A stretch of 64,000 nucleotides of DNA from Stercorarius parasiticus (lineage: Eukaryota; Chordata; Aves; Charadriiformes; Stercorariidae). Each line of letters starts with the position of its first letter. Position 1 is the stretch's first letter. The DNA lies in the NCBI GenBank assembly GCA_013396915.1, contig VWZL01002583.1, forward strand, positions 1-64,000, given 5' to 3'. The notes beneath the pieces are model-generated. The model made no database searches, was not told the origin of the DNA, and was given only the letters and a program-made list of their open reading frames with translations. A program made the position numbers and the translations under genes. Shown one piece after another: positions 1 through 11,822 of the stretch.

Positions 1-3000
1 CAAGGTATTCCCGCCTGTTACCAAAATTACTATTAAAGTAAAGGCGACTAAACCAGAAAGATTTTATATTTATAAGCTTCATATTTACTCATTAGCAATT
101 GAACAATCTGTCACAGAATGTATTTGTACACGCTTAGAACTCCCAAACAGCTAAAAATCTTAGTCCATACCTAATTCCTGTAAAAAAGAATTATCCTATT
201 ATCATAAATATATGGATATGGATAAATGTTATTTAAATAAGTAACATCCTACAATCAGATTATCCTAGGTGTATAGGAATTGCTATTAGATTTTACAAAT
301 GTATTGGAAACAGAATTTGAGCCTTGTAGTAGGATGATATTGTAAAAAGTATTGTATTATGCCTCCCTTACAGCAGTGCGTGCTCAGAATTAAAGACAAG
401 CTGAAGCACATTCTGCAATTTATGAATATATGACAGATTCCTATATCCGAGAAAATAAAAAAAAAAAAATCATACTATCATTATTACTCAGATATGACTG
501 AAATTAAAAATAAAACAAGTAAGCAAGCAAGCAAACAAAAAAAACCCTGAAAACCTGTAACCTAAATTTTACAGAAATATATTTTCTTTACCGTAATTTG
601 CAGGTTTACAGATCTAGTTCTTTATTATTTCCCAGTAAAATCAATCCATGTATACTAGACATAGCATACATCAGGCAAACACCAGTCTAAACCTCATTTT
701 TCTCAAAAGCTTTTGATTCAAAAAGAGATCTCTAACTGGATAGAGTCAGTATATCCTATCTTCTATATGAATGTTTCACAGGCAGCATTATATGGAAAGT
801 TACCATGTGGTTCTGCTTATGCTCAGTATGGTTTTATTTCATAATATGCAGTTCAGAGTGCCATTTCAAGGCATTTCTTTCAAATACTGTGTTAGGTCAT
901 TTCTCACCCTCATTTCAATTAAAAGACATTTCTCATATCATAAAATCCCATTGAGCAGTTTTAGTGAAAGACCCAAGATATTTTTTTTTTTTACCAGCAT
1001 TTATTTTCTTTATTTCAGCAATACACCATCCCTGTAGGCTACAGCTTAGGTTAAATGGAAGAGAAAAGCTTGGTTTTTTTCCTGAGAACCTACTGGTTTA
1101 CTTTTCCTTCCATCTCCTCTTCCCAGATCCATTATGAACAGAAATTCCTTAAGAGGGTCAAAACACAAATATGAGCTCCTTTAATAAATTTAAAAATAAC
1201 CAAAAAATTAAGTTACCAGACAAATAAAAATAAAGCAAAAACTAGCACACAAACCATAACAACCGTAACAACTACTACAGTAGTTTCACACAGGAGAGGT
1301 GAAAGATTTTATCACTCCTTTGTCCTTGAGTTTCCCTACATGTGAATTATTATTTCAACGATTTGTCACCTTTTAATCATGATGTTTTCATGACGCAGAT
1401 GAACTGAGGATTACATATAACTGCCCGTGGAAAAATGAACCTGAGAAAAAGATCAGCATCCTGATCATCAGTGCATCGATCCCTGAAGCACTCAGCAGAA
1501 AATGAACACACATTGACCAATGAGTGGAATAATGGCTTTGTTGACAATCTCAGTGAAGTTCAGCCTCTGCAACTAAGTGGACAGAGAGATAAAAAGATGG
1601 AGATATGATTCTACGATTCTATGAAAATCATCTCCCTATCACCTCTGTTCTGTGCTTTACACAATCATCCCCCTTCAGTCACATACATGGCTAGATGGCC
1701 ACAGATAAGGATGGTATGTCACAGTAGTTTCTTTACCCTTCTGGCCACAGATGATATGAAAATACTTTGTTCATCAGAAAAATGTTTTTACCTTGACAAA
1801 TGGTACTATAGCTTATTGTAATAATTAATATTACTACACCCCTCTTCACCTCTTAATTAAATTCAGATGAAGTCAGCAAATCCACAGTGGACTTATAGTT
1901 CCAATTTACCTTTGTAAATATTTTAAGGTCCTATGAGTACTATATAACCTTCTATATGCCAGTTGCACAGGACTTTTCTAAATACATACATTGCATAAGA
2001 AGAAAAATAAAACAAGAATATACCACTGTCTGAGATAGATGCAAAGGAACAATGAGAGAAAGTATTACAAATACATCCAGAGACTAGATGGAATAAAATA
2101 CAAAGATTACTTTTTTTTTTTCTGTTTAAGTAAACTTCAAATAGCCTTAAACTTAACCGTGGTAGGACGTTAGAAATTATATCAATTGTATAAAAATATA
2201 GCAACTCTGAAAGAAAATAAAAGCAGTCTATTTTTTTCAGTCATAATAATCAATACCGTGCAACATGGCCTTTATGTCACTGCACCAATGAAAAAAACAT
2301 GTGTGGAGAGCTGTTTACAACAGTGGAAAGCAAGGCAGCCCTGTAGAGGGATAAAAATTTTAAGTATACATTACTTCTTTGCATAGAGTCCATTAAGCGG
2401 GAGTGTAGGTGTTAGGGATATTAGATGGTGATGTGGCTGGGCTGTGCAGTCTGTATAACCATACAGGGAGCATTACCCTTTGATGCCAAGGAAGCAGATC
2501 ATTCTACCCTCTTATTTCAGTCTTTATAGGAGTTTAAGTACATTTAGCCAGAAAACAAGAACTTTCTTTTGTGATAATTATTGTGATTTCTAACTTTGAT
2601 ACAAAAAAAGCCAATCTCTTGGAAAAAAACCAGGGAAAATACGCAAGGAAAATCAAAGATCTTTATATAATCTATGAGTGCAGGCATATATATATATATT
2701 TGATTAAATATAAATAAATATCAAATTTACTCAAAAGAAGTGGGAGCAGTGCTCTCAAGAGCTGCAGGTTTGGGAATTTTCAGAGAAAATTCAGAAGTAA
2801 AAACCATCCAAGATGCAGATACATGAAAAATGTAATACAACACAATGTAGTTTGACTGAAGGTACATTATTCATCCCTAACCTGACAGATATTTTCAATA
2901 AGAAAACACCTGTTTCTTTCCATGTGTATAAAGTCTGTTTACTTTATCTGTTTTCACTCAAGTACTTGAAAATGGAGAAAAGAAATAGGATGACATTTAA

Positions 3001-3970
3001 TGGTACATCCAAGGTCTTTCACTCACTGACTAAAAAGGATTTCAGTTATATCTTTCAATTTTATAAAATGCGTATGGAAGGACTAAGGTGAAAAGTTTAA
3101 TGCTACTACACAGTTACTGGATAACCAAGACAATGTAGCCATAATGTATCAGGTGGTATTATTCCACTTTTAATACAACTGTACAAACCTCATGTGGACT
3201 TCTGCAGATGACTATCCATGTGCAAGGAATATTAATTCAAGCTGTGGAAGGTAACAGGATCATCATCAAAAGAACAAAATCCAATCTTACAAGAGGAACT
3301 GGAAAGTGTTTAGCTCATTTACCCTAGCAAAATGAAGGTTAAGAGAAGATATGATTACAGACTACAAATATATCAGCTGGTTAAAAGTACAAAGATACAG
3401 GGAACTTTTATTGTAAAAGGACAGTGTCGTAAAATCAAATGTGCATACCCCAATGCTTTTAATCATAAAAACAGACGAAGACTTCTGAACATTAAAATGG
3501 TGAATTTTCTGTATTAGCCCTACACTCAGAGAAGTGGGGACAACCATCCTTTCTAATCTAGAGCCAACAAAATTCAGAGTTTTCTTCCTTAAGACAGACT
3601 AAATTGATTTTAAGAAAGGGAATACATATGTGGTGGTATTATGAAGGGGGAACCAGTATCAATAACAAGTATGAGAACAACAATAAAAATCATAGTTTTA
3701 CTTGGTTTTAATCACTGGTCAGTTGTATTGCCACACAAGATAGGATTTATCTTGAAAGACCACATTCAGGTACTTATTCTCCATGAAATTTCCAGAAATA
3801 CACATTTCTTCAGTTTTAGAATCAGTAGGTGACATAAGCCACTTCACAAAATTCTCTTCATGTTCCATTATGATGCTCACAGGACTATTCCTAAAGTACA
3901 GTATTCACTTTGGAAATCAAGAATATTTCTGACACTCATTTCCCTTCCAGAAACAAACCAATGTTTAGAG
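1..3970. other. AT-rich unique sequence, no gene seen
   Basis: No exon, RNA gene or recognisable transposon was found. Open frames here are at most about 90 codons, begin and end in AT-rich DNA and resemble no family I know. Small simple repeats are present: an A-rich/AAGC stretch near 510-548, a T-run at about 2110-2120 and a TA run at about 2684-2700. This is normal for avian intergenic or intronic DNA. Confidence 0.6.
2684..2700. repeat. (TA)n microsatellite
   Basis: A short run of alternating T and A lies in AT-rich sequence. It may vary in length between individuals. Confidence 0.7.
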
Positions 3971-4259
3971 ATAATAATAGAAACATAGAACACCAGGTTG
4001 GAAGGGACCTCAAGGATCATCTGGCGCAACCTTCCTTGGCAAAAGCACAGCCTAGGTAAGATGGCTTAGCACCCTGTCCAGCTGAATCTTAAAAGAATCG
4101 AATGATAGGAAATCCATCACTTCTCTGGGAGATTATTCCCATGGCTGTTTGTTCTCATTGTGAAAAATTTTCTTCTTGTGCCCAATCAGAATCTCCCCAG
4201 GAGTAACCTGTACCCATTACCCCTTGTCTTTTCCATGTGACTCTCTGTAAAAAGGGATA
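3971..4259 (-). mobile_element. Old CR1 LINE 3' fragment
   Basis: The plus strand starts with a degraded AACATAGAACACCAGGTTGG motif followed by GAAGGGACCT, which is the antisense of the CR1 3' terminus. It continues through CR1 3'-UTR and ORF2-tail sequence (CACCCTGTCCAGCTGAATCT, GAATCTCCCCAGGAGTAAC, CCCCTTGTCTTTTCCATGTG). It belongs to a different and more diverged CR1 subfamily from the copy at 10480. It is 5'-truncated like most CR1 copies and has no coding ability. The element reads on the minus strand. The subfamily was not determined. Confidence 0.85.
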
Positions 4260-5355
4260 AAAATAATGGTACTTTAGGCACATTAAAATATAAATGGTCT
4301 CAAAACAGCCTGAAATACATGCAAAAATGGAGTTCTACAATTATTCCTACTTGTATGATCATTTACTTCAGTAGCTCCTACCGCTAGTCATTCTTCATCA
4401 CCCCTGGCTTCACAGATGGAGTTGTTATGGGTGGATACAATGATATGCATGAACACTGAGTGGGTGTTGCAATACTCCAGGCATTTTCTTTTACTGATTA
4501 CCTGACAAACATGAAAGTTGAAGATAGAAACATATTCTTACTAGTTTTTATTCATTGAGATTTTGTTTTGTCTTTATTTTCTTCTAAATGTTTCAAAATA
4601 GCAGTGAAGCTGAACCACATTAGCAATTCCAACATATAGTAAAAGGGACACGAATATTAACCTTTTCCAGAACAACAAACTGGCTGAGGGGGAAAACAGA
4701 ACAGGGTTTCGAAACATATTCAGATCTGCATTCAAAATTTGGTGAACACTAAATACAGACATGCCATAGTGTCAATATTCAAAGACAGCACTTAATGATC
4801 TATCCCGCTAAATATTTCTGCTTAGATAAGATTATGAAGACCATATTAGTAATTTCTCAGAGACAACATGCAGATAGAAACAAGGATGCCATTTCCTTGA
4901 GACGCAATAAAAGTATTTTATGTTCCATCTCAGGGCTTCACTTTATTGACTTTGCAAAAGTAAATACCTAGCCCTGTCTGAATCCAGTACCCAAAGGAAA
5001 CAGCAGTGTTGATTTATATAATTGCCTAGCATTTTTAATATATTTCCTTATTCTTATGTGTGCTAGCACTCTATTTGCTTTCATTTCTCTGCTGCACATC
5101 AAGCTTTTCCATATTTTCATTATCTATCTACCGCAATACCTAGGGGTCTTTCTCTTGACTGGTTCCAGTTAACTTGGAATCTGACAATGCACATCAGCAT
5201 ATTCTGCTCCCTTTCATGATCAATATGAGTGGAAATTTTAACTAATGGAATTTAACATTTTAGTTATATGTAATTATTATTAGTATATGTGTCACTTAAT
5301 TGGCATTTCATTCATATCATCACCTTGCTAGCCAAAAATCAAGTTCCAATTGCTG

Positions 5356-5380
5356 GATGGATGGAAGCTTGCCATCCATC
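5356..5380. repeat. Perfect short inverted repeat (hairpin)
   Basis: The arms GATGGATGG (5356-5364) and CCATCCATC (5372-5380) are exact reverse complements separated by the 7-base loop AAGCTTG. No gene or terminator context is present, so a function is not implied. Confidence 0.8.
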
Positions 5381-5779
5381 ACAAAAAGTCTGGAGAATTT
5401 ATAGACACAGGTGAACTCTTCAGACCGATAATTTGGAAAACTTAACCAACACATTACCAAGTGTATTCATGATCCATTTACTAAATTATTTTCAGTTTAT
5501 GTTTTCTTATCAGTTCTGTTACTGTATAGGATACATGGCAGGATGAATACATAAGCAAGGCAATGAAGATGGGTCAGTTCTCCAAAGAAACAGAAACTGT
5601 AGGTCTAAGGAGTATGCACTGGCCTTCCACCAGTTATCCGATCATTATAAGACACTAATTAGCATAAAACCCACTCAACTGCAGGAGACTTTCCAAAAAA
5701 ACTTGTATTAGAGAATCATGTATGTGACAGAGTCAAGAAATATAAAATGTAACTTTTAATGTTTTTTCTCTTACTTCTT

Positions 5780-5797
5780 TATATATATATATATAAA
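5780..5797. repeat. (TA)n microsatellite
   Basis: A run of alternating T and A follows a pyrimidine-rich stretch. It is a simple repeat only. Confidence 0.75.
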
Positions 5798-6300
5798 AGT
5801 GACAGTTTTACTATAGTTTTAAAAAGTTATCCAAGTTTTTTGGAAATGTCTCTGGACTCTTGATGAGCAGTTAACCAAGGGGATGCTGAAGAGAAGGGGC
5901 AATGTCCATCTGTAACTATGTACTGCTATAAAAGCAACTAGCTTTTGAAGTACTGTGAAAATCTCACAGCTTGTGGCATTGAGGAGATACTCCTCTGCTG
6001 CTCTAGTTTATACTCCTTCAGATGGAGAGGAAAAGTTGGAATGTAACTTTGGAGTCCTTCGCTATTTTATCCTAAGGATCTTAGATTGTATGACTCTAGT
6101 GCTTTTTTCCTAAATAGATGGGGATGGTGGTGGGAAGAGAATATAACAACCTCGTTTGGTGAACAAATTCCCCCGGTCAAATGAAAGCACACCTGTTCAA
6201 CTAAATGAAAAATCACTCACTTTTAAGCATTAATCGCATTTAGCACAAAAGCATAGCAACACTGTCAAACACCTCTACTCCTTAGATCTTGATCTCTTCA

Positions 6301-6353
6301 CCTGTACCTTGTATCTTGTTAAATACCACGCCTGTATCTTGGTTAAATACCAC
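6301..6353. repeat. Two-copy tandem duplication, about 24-bp unit
   Basis: Two adjacent units share TGTATCTTG(G)TTAAATACCAC, at about 6309-6329 and 6333-6353. They differ by an extra G and a few bases at the unit join. This is a local duplication, probably by slippage, with no coding role seen. Confidence 0.75.
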
Positions 6354-8015
6354 ATTGGAAAGAGTTGTCTGAAGCAGATTCCCCAAAAATACAGTATAGT
6401 CAGTTTCTAAATCTTCAATTTAAGTGCCATGGGCAAAAGAAGAGAGGTGATAAGATGTCTCAAGACTCTTCATGTCATGGAAGAATACACGAAAATAAGA
6501 ATGTGAACTAGAATGATAAGATGGTTGAGTCTATCCGTCCAAGGATTAAGACAGGATGAAGTGTCAAAAAACCCTGCTGTGTCAAGGCTAGCTGAATTAC
6601 AGTTTTGCCACTGCCCCAACATATACTGGGACAAGAGTCTCTGGCAACAGTTGTATTATAAGGCCACCACTTCCATATTTTTTTACAACAAAAAGAAAAT
6701 AACAACAGTAATAATAAAAATTTCTCTTTGCGAGTACAAAGATTAAAGGTGAAAATAACCAGGATCAGATGTGTTGTTTATATATCATAACCTTGTCTAG
6801 GTAAAACTTACACAACTTATAGATAAGAATTCTTGATAGTCAAATGACAAAATATGATTGCATGTTTGGTTTTGCTCCTAAGGAAAAAGATAGCTGTCAA
6901 GTATGTTCTTTTTACCTATTTAGGAGAAATTTGGTTATAGGAAATAGGAGAAACTCAAGTATAGAGATCATCATAAAGAAAGAGGGCACCTGTGGAATAG
7001 CTTAACCATTAATTTGCTCCATTTCCCTAGTCCTGTTTGAAACATTCATTCATATTACATACTTTTACTGACTTTCTAAATTACATATTCATGACATGAT
7101 ATTAAAATCAGATACATTTCCTTGATAGGTAACTCTTAGTCCTCTTCACTAGCAGTAATATGCTATTCTTTTGATGGACTTTTGCTGTGTCAACCCTAAA
7201 TCAGAAGTAAGTCTTCTCTTGCTCTCAGAACAACAAGAGAAATGACCGTACACCTGCCTTTAACAAGCTTTCTCTAGACCGTGAAGTGGAAGTCAAATCA
7301 ATGCCGTATTCAAAACTTACTCTGACTACTGATTCAGCTCAGAGATATGATAGTATCAGTTTAGAATATTAGGTTTTCCATATCGATGTCTGACACATAC
7401 AGTATTACAGGGCATGCCAGGTCTATATAGTTTCAACTTTCAATTAATAACTAGTTGTCCTAGGCCCATTAAGAAAACTTCATCAAAAAGAGGGAGCAAT
7501 GAAGGAAAATGTCACTAGGAAGAACTTTGGATGTTTTTCAATATAGTAAAGGAAGAGAAATACTAATCTGGTGAGCATGGTAAACGGATGTTAAGATTCT
7601 TGTTCTAAAAATGCTTAATTTTTCTTCTCTTTGCACTTTGTAGAAAAAAATTTAAGCTCAATGGAATGATGCTGGCATGCAGTCATGTTCCTAAATTCAT
7701 CTTAATCTCCTAAATTTTTAGAGGAATCCAAATCTAAAATCTAAATGCCTCTGATTGCTGTTTGTATACGCCCAGATTTTCATTCATCTGTAGGTATCAT
7801 ATAGTGCTGTATGCTGATATGCATTGGAGAAATGCCTTTGAAACTTACAAAAGATGTACATGATGGCTTGTACATGATTTCAAGGTTTGCACGTAAAGAA
7901 GGTTTGAGAGGTACGATTTTCTGATGTCAATAGATACACGCAAGATGCTAAACAGTAAGAGAGATGTATTGAATATATTTTATTCTCCCTTACTGTTCTT
8001 TAACTCATTCCATTT

Positions 8016-8033
8016 GGGGGGGGTGGGGAAGGG
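8016..8033 (+). repeat. G-rich tract with quadruplex-compatible runs
   Basis: The order is G8, T, G4, AA, G3. Counting two triplets inside the G8 run gives four GGG runs with loops of 1-2 bases, which fits the usual G-quadruplex pattern on the plus strand. It is isolated in AT-rich DNA. Homopolymer length here could also be a sequencing uncertainty. Confidence 0.6.
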
Positions 8034-9709
8034 AGGAACCCAACCAACAACAAACTGTTGCACATAGTACTAAGTACACTCATCTGTATTTAGCACTTTC
8101 AATTCTCAGCATCAATGCTGATGATATCACTGAGTCAAATATTATGGCTAGATATCTAAATGCTGAATAACTGCATGACTAAATACATCTGTATTCATTA
8201 CAGCTAAATCAAGGACAATCAACATTCCTGTTTGTGCAGCAAACAAACTGCTACTAAAATTATGGAGATTTTTAGGTCTTCACAAGTTCTTCTGTTTCCC
8301 TACAGCATTATGGGTTATCAGTTCTGTTGCAGGGCATGCTTTGAGGTATCAGATCAGATATAGCTAGTGGACCTGAATCAAGAGACTGAGACATGAGTGT
8401 GTGTGTCTGAAATGACAATCACACACTCTTGCTATATTTTCTTTGTTTTTTTTTAAATACAAAGATAATGAGCAGAATTTGAAGTGTTATTACCTAAGCT
8501 TGATTCATTACTTTTACATACCTAGAAATATTGCTACAAAAAGACGTAGAGACAAAAAAGCATAACAAGTGCATCTCCAGTATCAAACTTAAACACTTTG
8601 GCTAGATCTAACCCACTATCTATTTATTGCACATATCCTTATGTATCACAGAATGGCTTACAGAGATAAAGTAATAGTTGTAAAAATACATGAATTTTAT
8701 CCTGGATTGACAGCCCTGGAGACTTAAGTTTTCTTTTCATCCACAGAGCAGAAACAGTGTAAGTAGCTGTACTACAAGCTCTTTCTCACCACCACTCACT
8801 TGGAGACACTATTGTTAAAAGACTTCTCAGTTTTACAGGATGATGCCTACAGCCTTGAGTCATCTATGGCCTCTTTTGCAGGGCTGATAAGCACCCACAT
8901 TTCAAACTGACTTTCAAAGAAATTAAGGACACCTTGAACCTATGGAAAGAGAAGCGGCAAGTCCTTGTTGTACCGAAGTGAGGCACCTCAGATTCTAGAA
9001 ACCGAAATTAGCAGCTGTCTTGTGTAAAAAAGAAATCCTTTGTTTCTCAACTGAGATCACAAAACAAAGTCAGTCAAGTAATTGCTATTAGGTACTTAAA
9101 AACTGGAGGAAAACACATTGCTAGATTTTGCAAAGCATATTGCAAGAAAAAAGAAACTGATTATATCAGTTTCATACCCAAGTGGAGGAAGACATAGATA
9201 TTTTATATGTGTTAGCTCAACTAACCAATCACCTATATTGATTATTTAACATGTGGGCAATTTCTTACTCACTGTTAAATGAATATGAGACTGTGCTCCA
9301 AAACTTTATTGAAGATTTCAGCGAGATCAAAACAAGCATAAGAAAACACTAGCAGTGAAAGCAAGATCAAGCACAACCACTTCAATCAGCTAATGTAACA
9401 CAAGTCTTCTGCAATTTTAACAATACAGGCTGAAGCTTCCTCTCTTTTGCAACTGTGGTAAAGTCAAAATATCATTCAGTTAAGTAAATATCTAGTATTG
9501 CTCTGTTAAAGTTGTGGGCAGAATGATACTTGAAAGAACGTATCTTTTCATTATCTCAAACCAGGAAATGCATCATTACTAAAATTACCCTAGAGAAAAT
9601 GCTGCCATATTTACCTATTTCAAGATTAACCTTTCATTAATAAGTATTTCAAAAGAGTATATCTATACAGATGCAAAGATATATGGCATCACCTTTCTGT
9701 AAAAAGGTC

Positions 9710-9829
9710 TAATTAAGATTAAACTTGCTCCTGTGGTAAACGTGAAATTATTTAATTATAATCCAAATGATCTAAATTGAATAGCTTCTATTTCAAAGAC
9801 TCACTTGCATAGTGCTAAGAAGCTAATTA
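9710..9829. other. Cluster of homeodomain-type TAATTA motifs (candidate)
   Basis: TAATTA occurs at 9710, 9753 and 9824, the last followed by a nearby CAATTAG, with few simple repeats between. TAATTA is the core recognised by many homeodomain proteins. AT-rich DNA yields such motifs by chance, so regulatory function is a guess that only conservation or chromatin data can support. Confidence 0.2.
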
Positions 9830-10516
9830 AATTCAATTAGCAGTAATGTACTGCTGTCATGCTTCCTTTCTGAACCATGGTATTACAATGAAGTTCTTCG
9901 ATTATTTCCCTGTAGGGCGTTATTAATACCACATAAGATACCAAAAAAAAGCTTAGAATAATCTTAAAGATCTACTTACCTTACCCCTGTTTTTAGACAT
10001 TCAGTCTCAAATAAAAGAAACATTACTGGAAACATGATAATGCCTTAAGTAAATTCAAAACAAAAGTACCTTATGATAAAAAGTAGAAACATGCAATAAT
10101 TACTAAAAATCAAAAACTGTCAACAGATATATGAATGCAAACAATACAGCAGAATGTTCCTGCACAGCAATAATTGAATCTATAATGATTTGCTGGCAAG
10201 AGCTCACATTTTTATGATGACCACTGAACACAAACGGGATTCATTCAATGTTACAGCATTTCAGCAACCTATATTAATTGTGCATTATTTAAATAAAAAT
10301 TTGAACTAGACTTGTATACCTCATACCAAAACACTTGCAGTCTTCCATTAGAATGACGACCATATAAGCCTAGTGTTATAATGTTCATATGCCTACAGAC
10401 AATGTGGGTTTACATGTAAAAGTTTGCATTACACTGACAGATAAGCCTGTCCTGTCTTGTTAACTTCTAGCTGCTGAAGAATCATAGAATCAGAATGGTT
10501 AGAGATGGAAGGGACC

Positions 10517-10954
10517 TTAAAGATCCCCTAGTTCCAATTCCCATGCCATGGCCAGGGACAGCTTCCAATACATCAGGTTGCTCAAAGCCCTATCCAACCT
10601 GGCCTTGAACACTTCCAGGGATGTGGCATCCACAACTTCTCTGGACAACCTGTTCCAGTGTCTCACCACACTCCCAGTAAAGAATTTCTTCCTAATATCT
10701 AATCTGAATTTCCTCTCTTTCAGTTGAAAACTGCTACCCCTCATCCTATCGCTACATTCCCTCATAAAGAGTCCCCCCCAATCTTTCCTGAAGGCCCCCT
10801 TTACGTACTGGAAGGCCCCTATAATGTCTCCCCAGAGCCTTCTCTTCTCCAGGCTGAACAACTCCAACTCTCTCAGCCTGTCTTCATAGGAGAGGTGCTC
10901 CAGTCCTCTGATCATCTTCATGGGCCTCCTCTGTATTTGCACCAAGAGGTCCAA
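10517..10954 (-). pseudogene. CR1 ORF2 C-terminal fragment
   Basis: The frame encodes 145 residues that match the CR1 ORF2 C-terminal region in order: KMIRGLEHLSYEDRLRELEL, FSLEKRRLWGDIIGAFQYVK, FRLDIRKKFFTGSVVRHWNR and LSREVVDATSLEVFKARLD. It lies downstream of the RT catalytic core, so it cannot act alone. The apparent start codon is just an internal Met. This is a relic of transposition and not a host gene. It is the most intact coding relic in the window. Confidence 0.9.
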
Positions 10955-11059
10955 GTCCTTTTTATGTTGGGGGCCCCAGAGCCGGACGCAGTACTCCAGG
11001 TGGGGTTCTCACGAGGGCATAGTAGAGGGGCAGAATCACCTCCCTCAACCTCCTGGCCA

Positions 11060-11814
11060 TGCTTTTTCAGTGTCTCTCCAATTTAGAGACAAGGATGTCA
11101 TGCGGGACAGTATCAAACGCTTTGCACAAGTCCAGGTGCTCTTCTTTTATCCACCAATGCTGTAACTGTCATAGAAGGCCACCAAATTTGTCAGGCATGA
11201 TTTGCCCTTAATGAAGCCACGTTGACTATCACCAGTCACCTCCTTATTTTTCATGTGCCTTAGCATAGTTCCCAGGAGGATCTGCTCCATGATCTTGCTG
11301 GGCACAGAGGTGAGACTGATCAGCCTGTAGTTCCCTGGATCTTCCTTTTTTTCCTTTTCAAAAATTAGAGTTATGTTTCCCCCTTTCCAGGCAGCAGAAC
11401 TTCACTTCACTGCCTTCTCAAAAATGATGGATAGTGCTTAGCAACTTCATCCACCAGTTCCCTCAGGACCTGCAGATGAATCTCATCAGGTCCCATGGAC
11501 TTGTGCACCTTCAGGTTCCTTACGTGGTCTTGAACCCAATCTTCTCTTACTGTGGGTAGTGCCTCTTTCTCCCAGTCCCTGCCTTTGCCTTTTGAGACTT
11601 GGGCAGTGTGGCTAGAGCACTTGCTGATGAAGACTGAGGCAAGAAAGTTGTTGAGCACCTCAGCCTTCTCCATATCCCACGTGCCCAAGTCTCCTGTTTC
11701 CTTCTCTAGAGGGCCTACGTGTTCCCCAGTCTTCCTTTTATCACTGACATATCTATAGAAGCTTTTCTTATTGTCCTTGATGTGCTGAAGAACAGAAGCA
11801 GCTTCTCTTTTCAC
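11060..11814 (-). pseudogene. CR1 ORF2 fragment: linker and N-terminal RT
   Basis: Reading on the minus strand from 11814, one open frame gives [20 protein letters not shown], then [15 protein letters not shown] and [20 protein letters not shown]. These correspond to the region between endonuclease and RT and the start of RT. After a frame disruption near 11400 the match continues with [20 protein letters not shown], a [17 protein letters not shown] stretch and LDLCKAFDTVPHDILVSKLE. Homology then jumps straight to the late ORF2 motif REVILPLYYALVR. The catalytic palm is therefore absent. The frame uses no true ATG start. Confidence 0.88.
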
Positions 11815-11822
11815 AGTGGCAG

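Larger units (their letters stand above)
4260..10479. other. Unique sequence, no gene seen
   Basis: About 6 kb without recognisable exons or transposons. It holds a TA microsatellite (5780-5797), a perfect 9-bp-stem inverted repeat (5356-5380), a tandem duplication of about 24 bp (6301-6353), a G-rich tract (8016-8033) and a cluster of TAATTA motifs (9710-9829). The longest open frames are under 80 codons and unconvincing. Confidence 0.6.
10480..11822 (-). mobile_element. CR1 LINE, 5'-truncated, with internal RT deletion
   Basis: CR1 is a non-LTR retrotransposon whose ORF2 encodes an endonuclease and a reverse transcriptase. This minus-strand copy begins on the plus strand with ATCATAGAATCAGAATGG and GGAAGGGACCTTAAAGATC, the antisense CR1 3' end. 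It then runs back through the 3' UTR, the ORF2 C-terminus, and, past an internal junction near 11068-11072, into the front of the RT domain. The bases between DILVSKLER and REVILPLYYALVR of the consensus, which hold the palm with its catalytic Asp pair, are missing. The 5' boundary near 11822 is approximate. Frameshifts and stops make it inactive. Confidence 0.93.
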
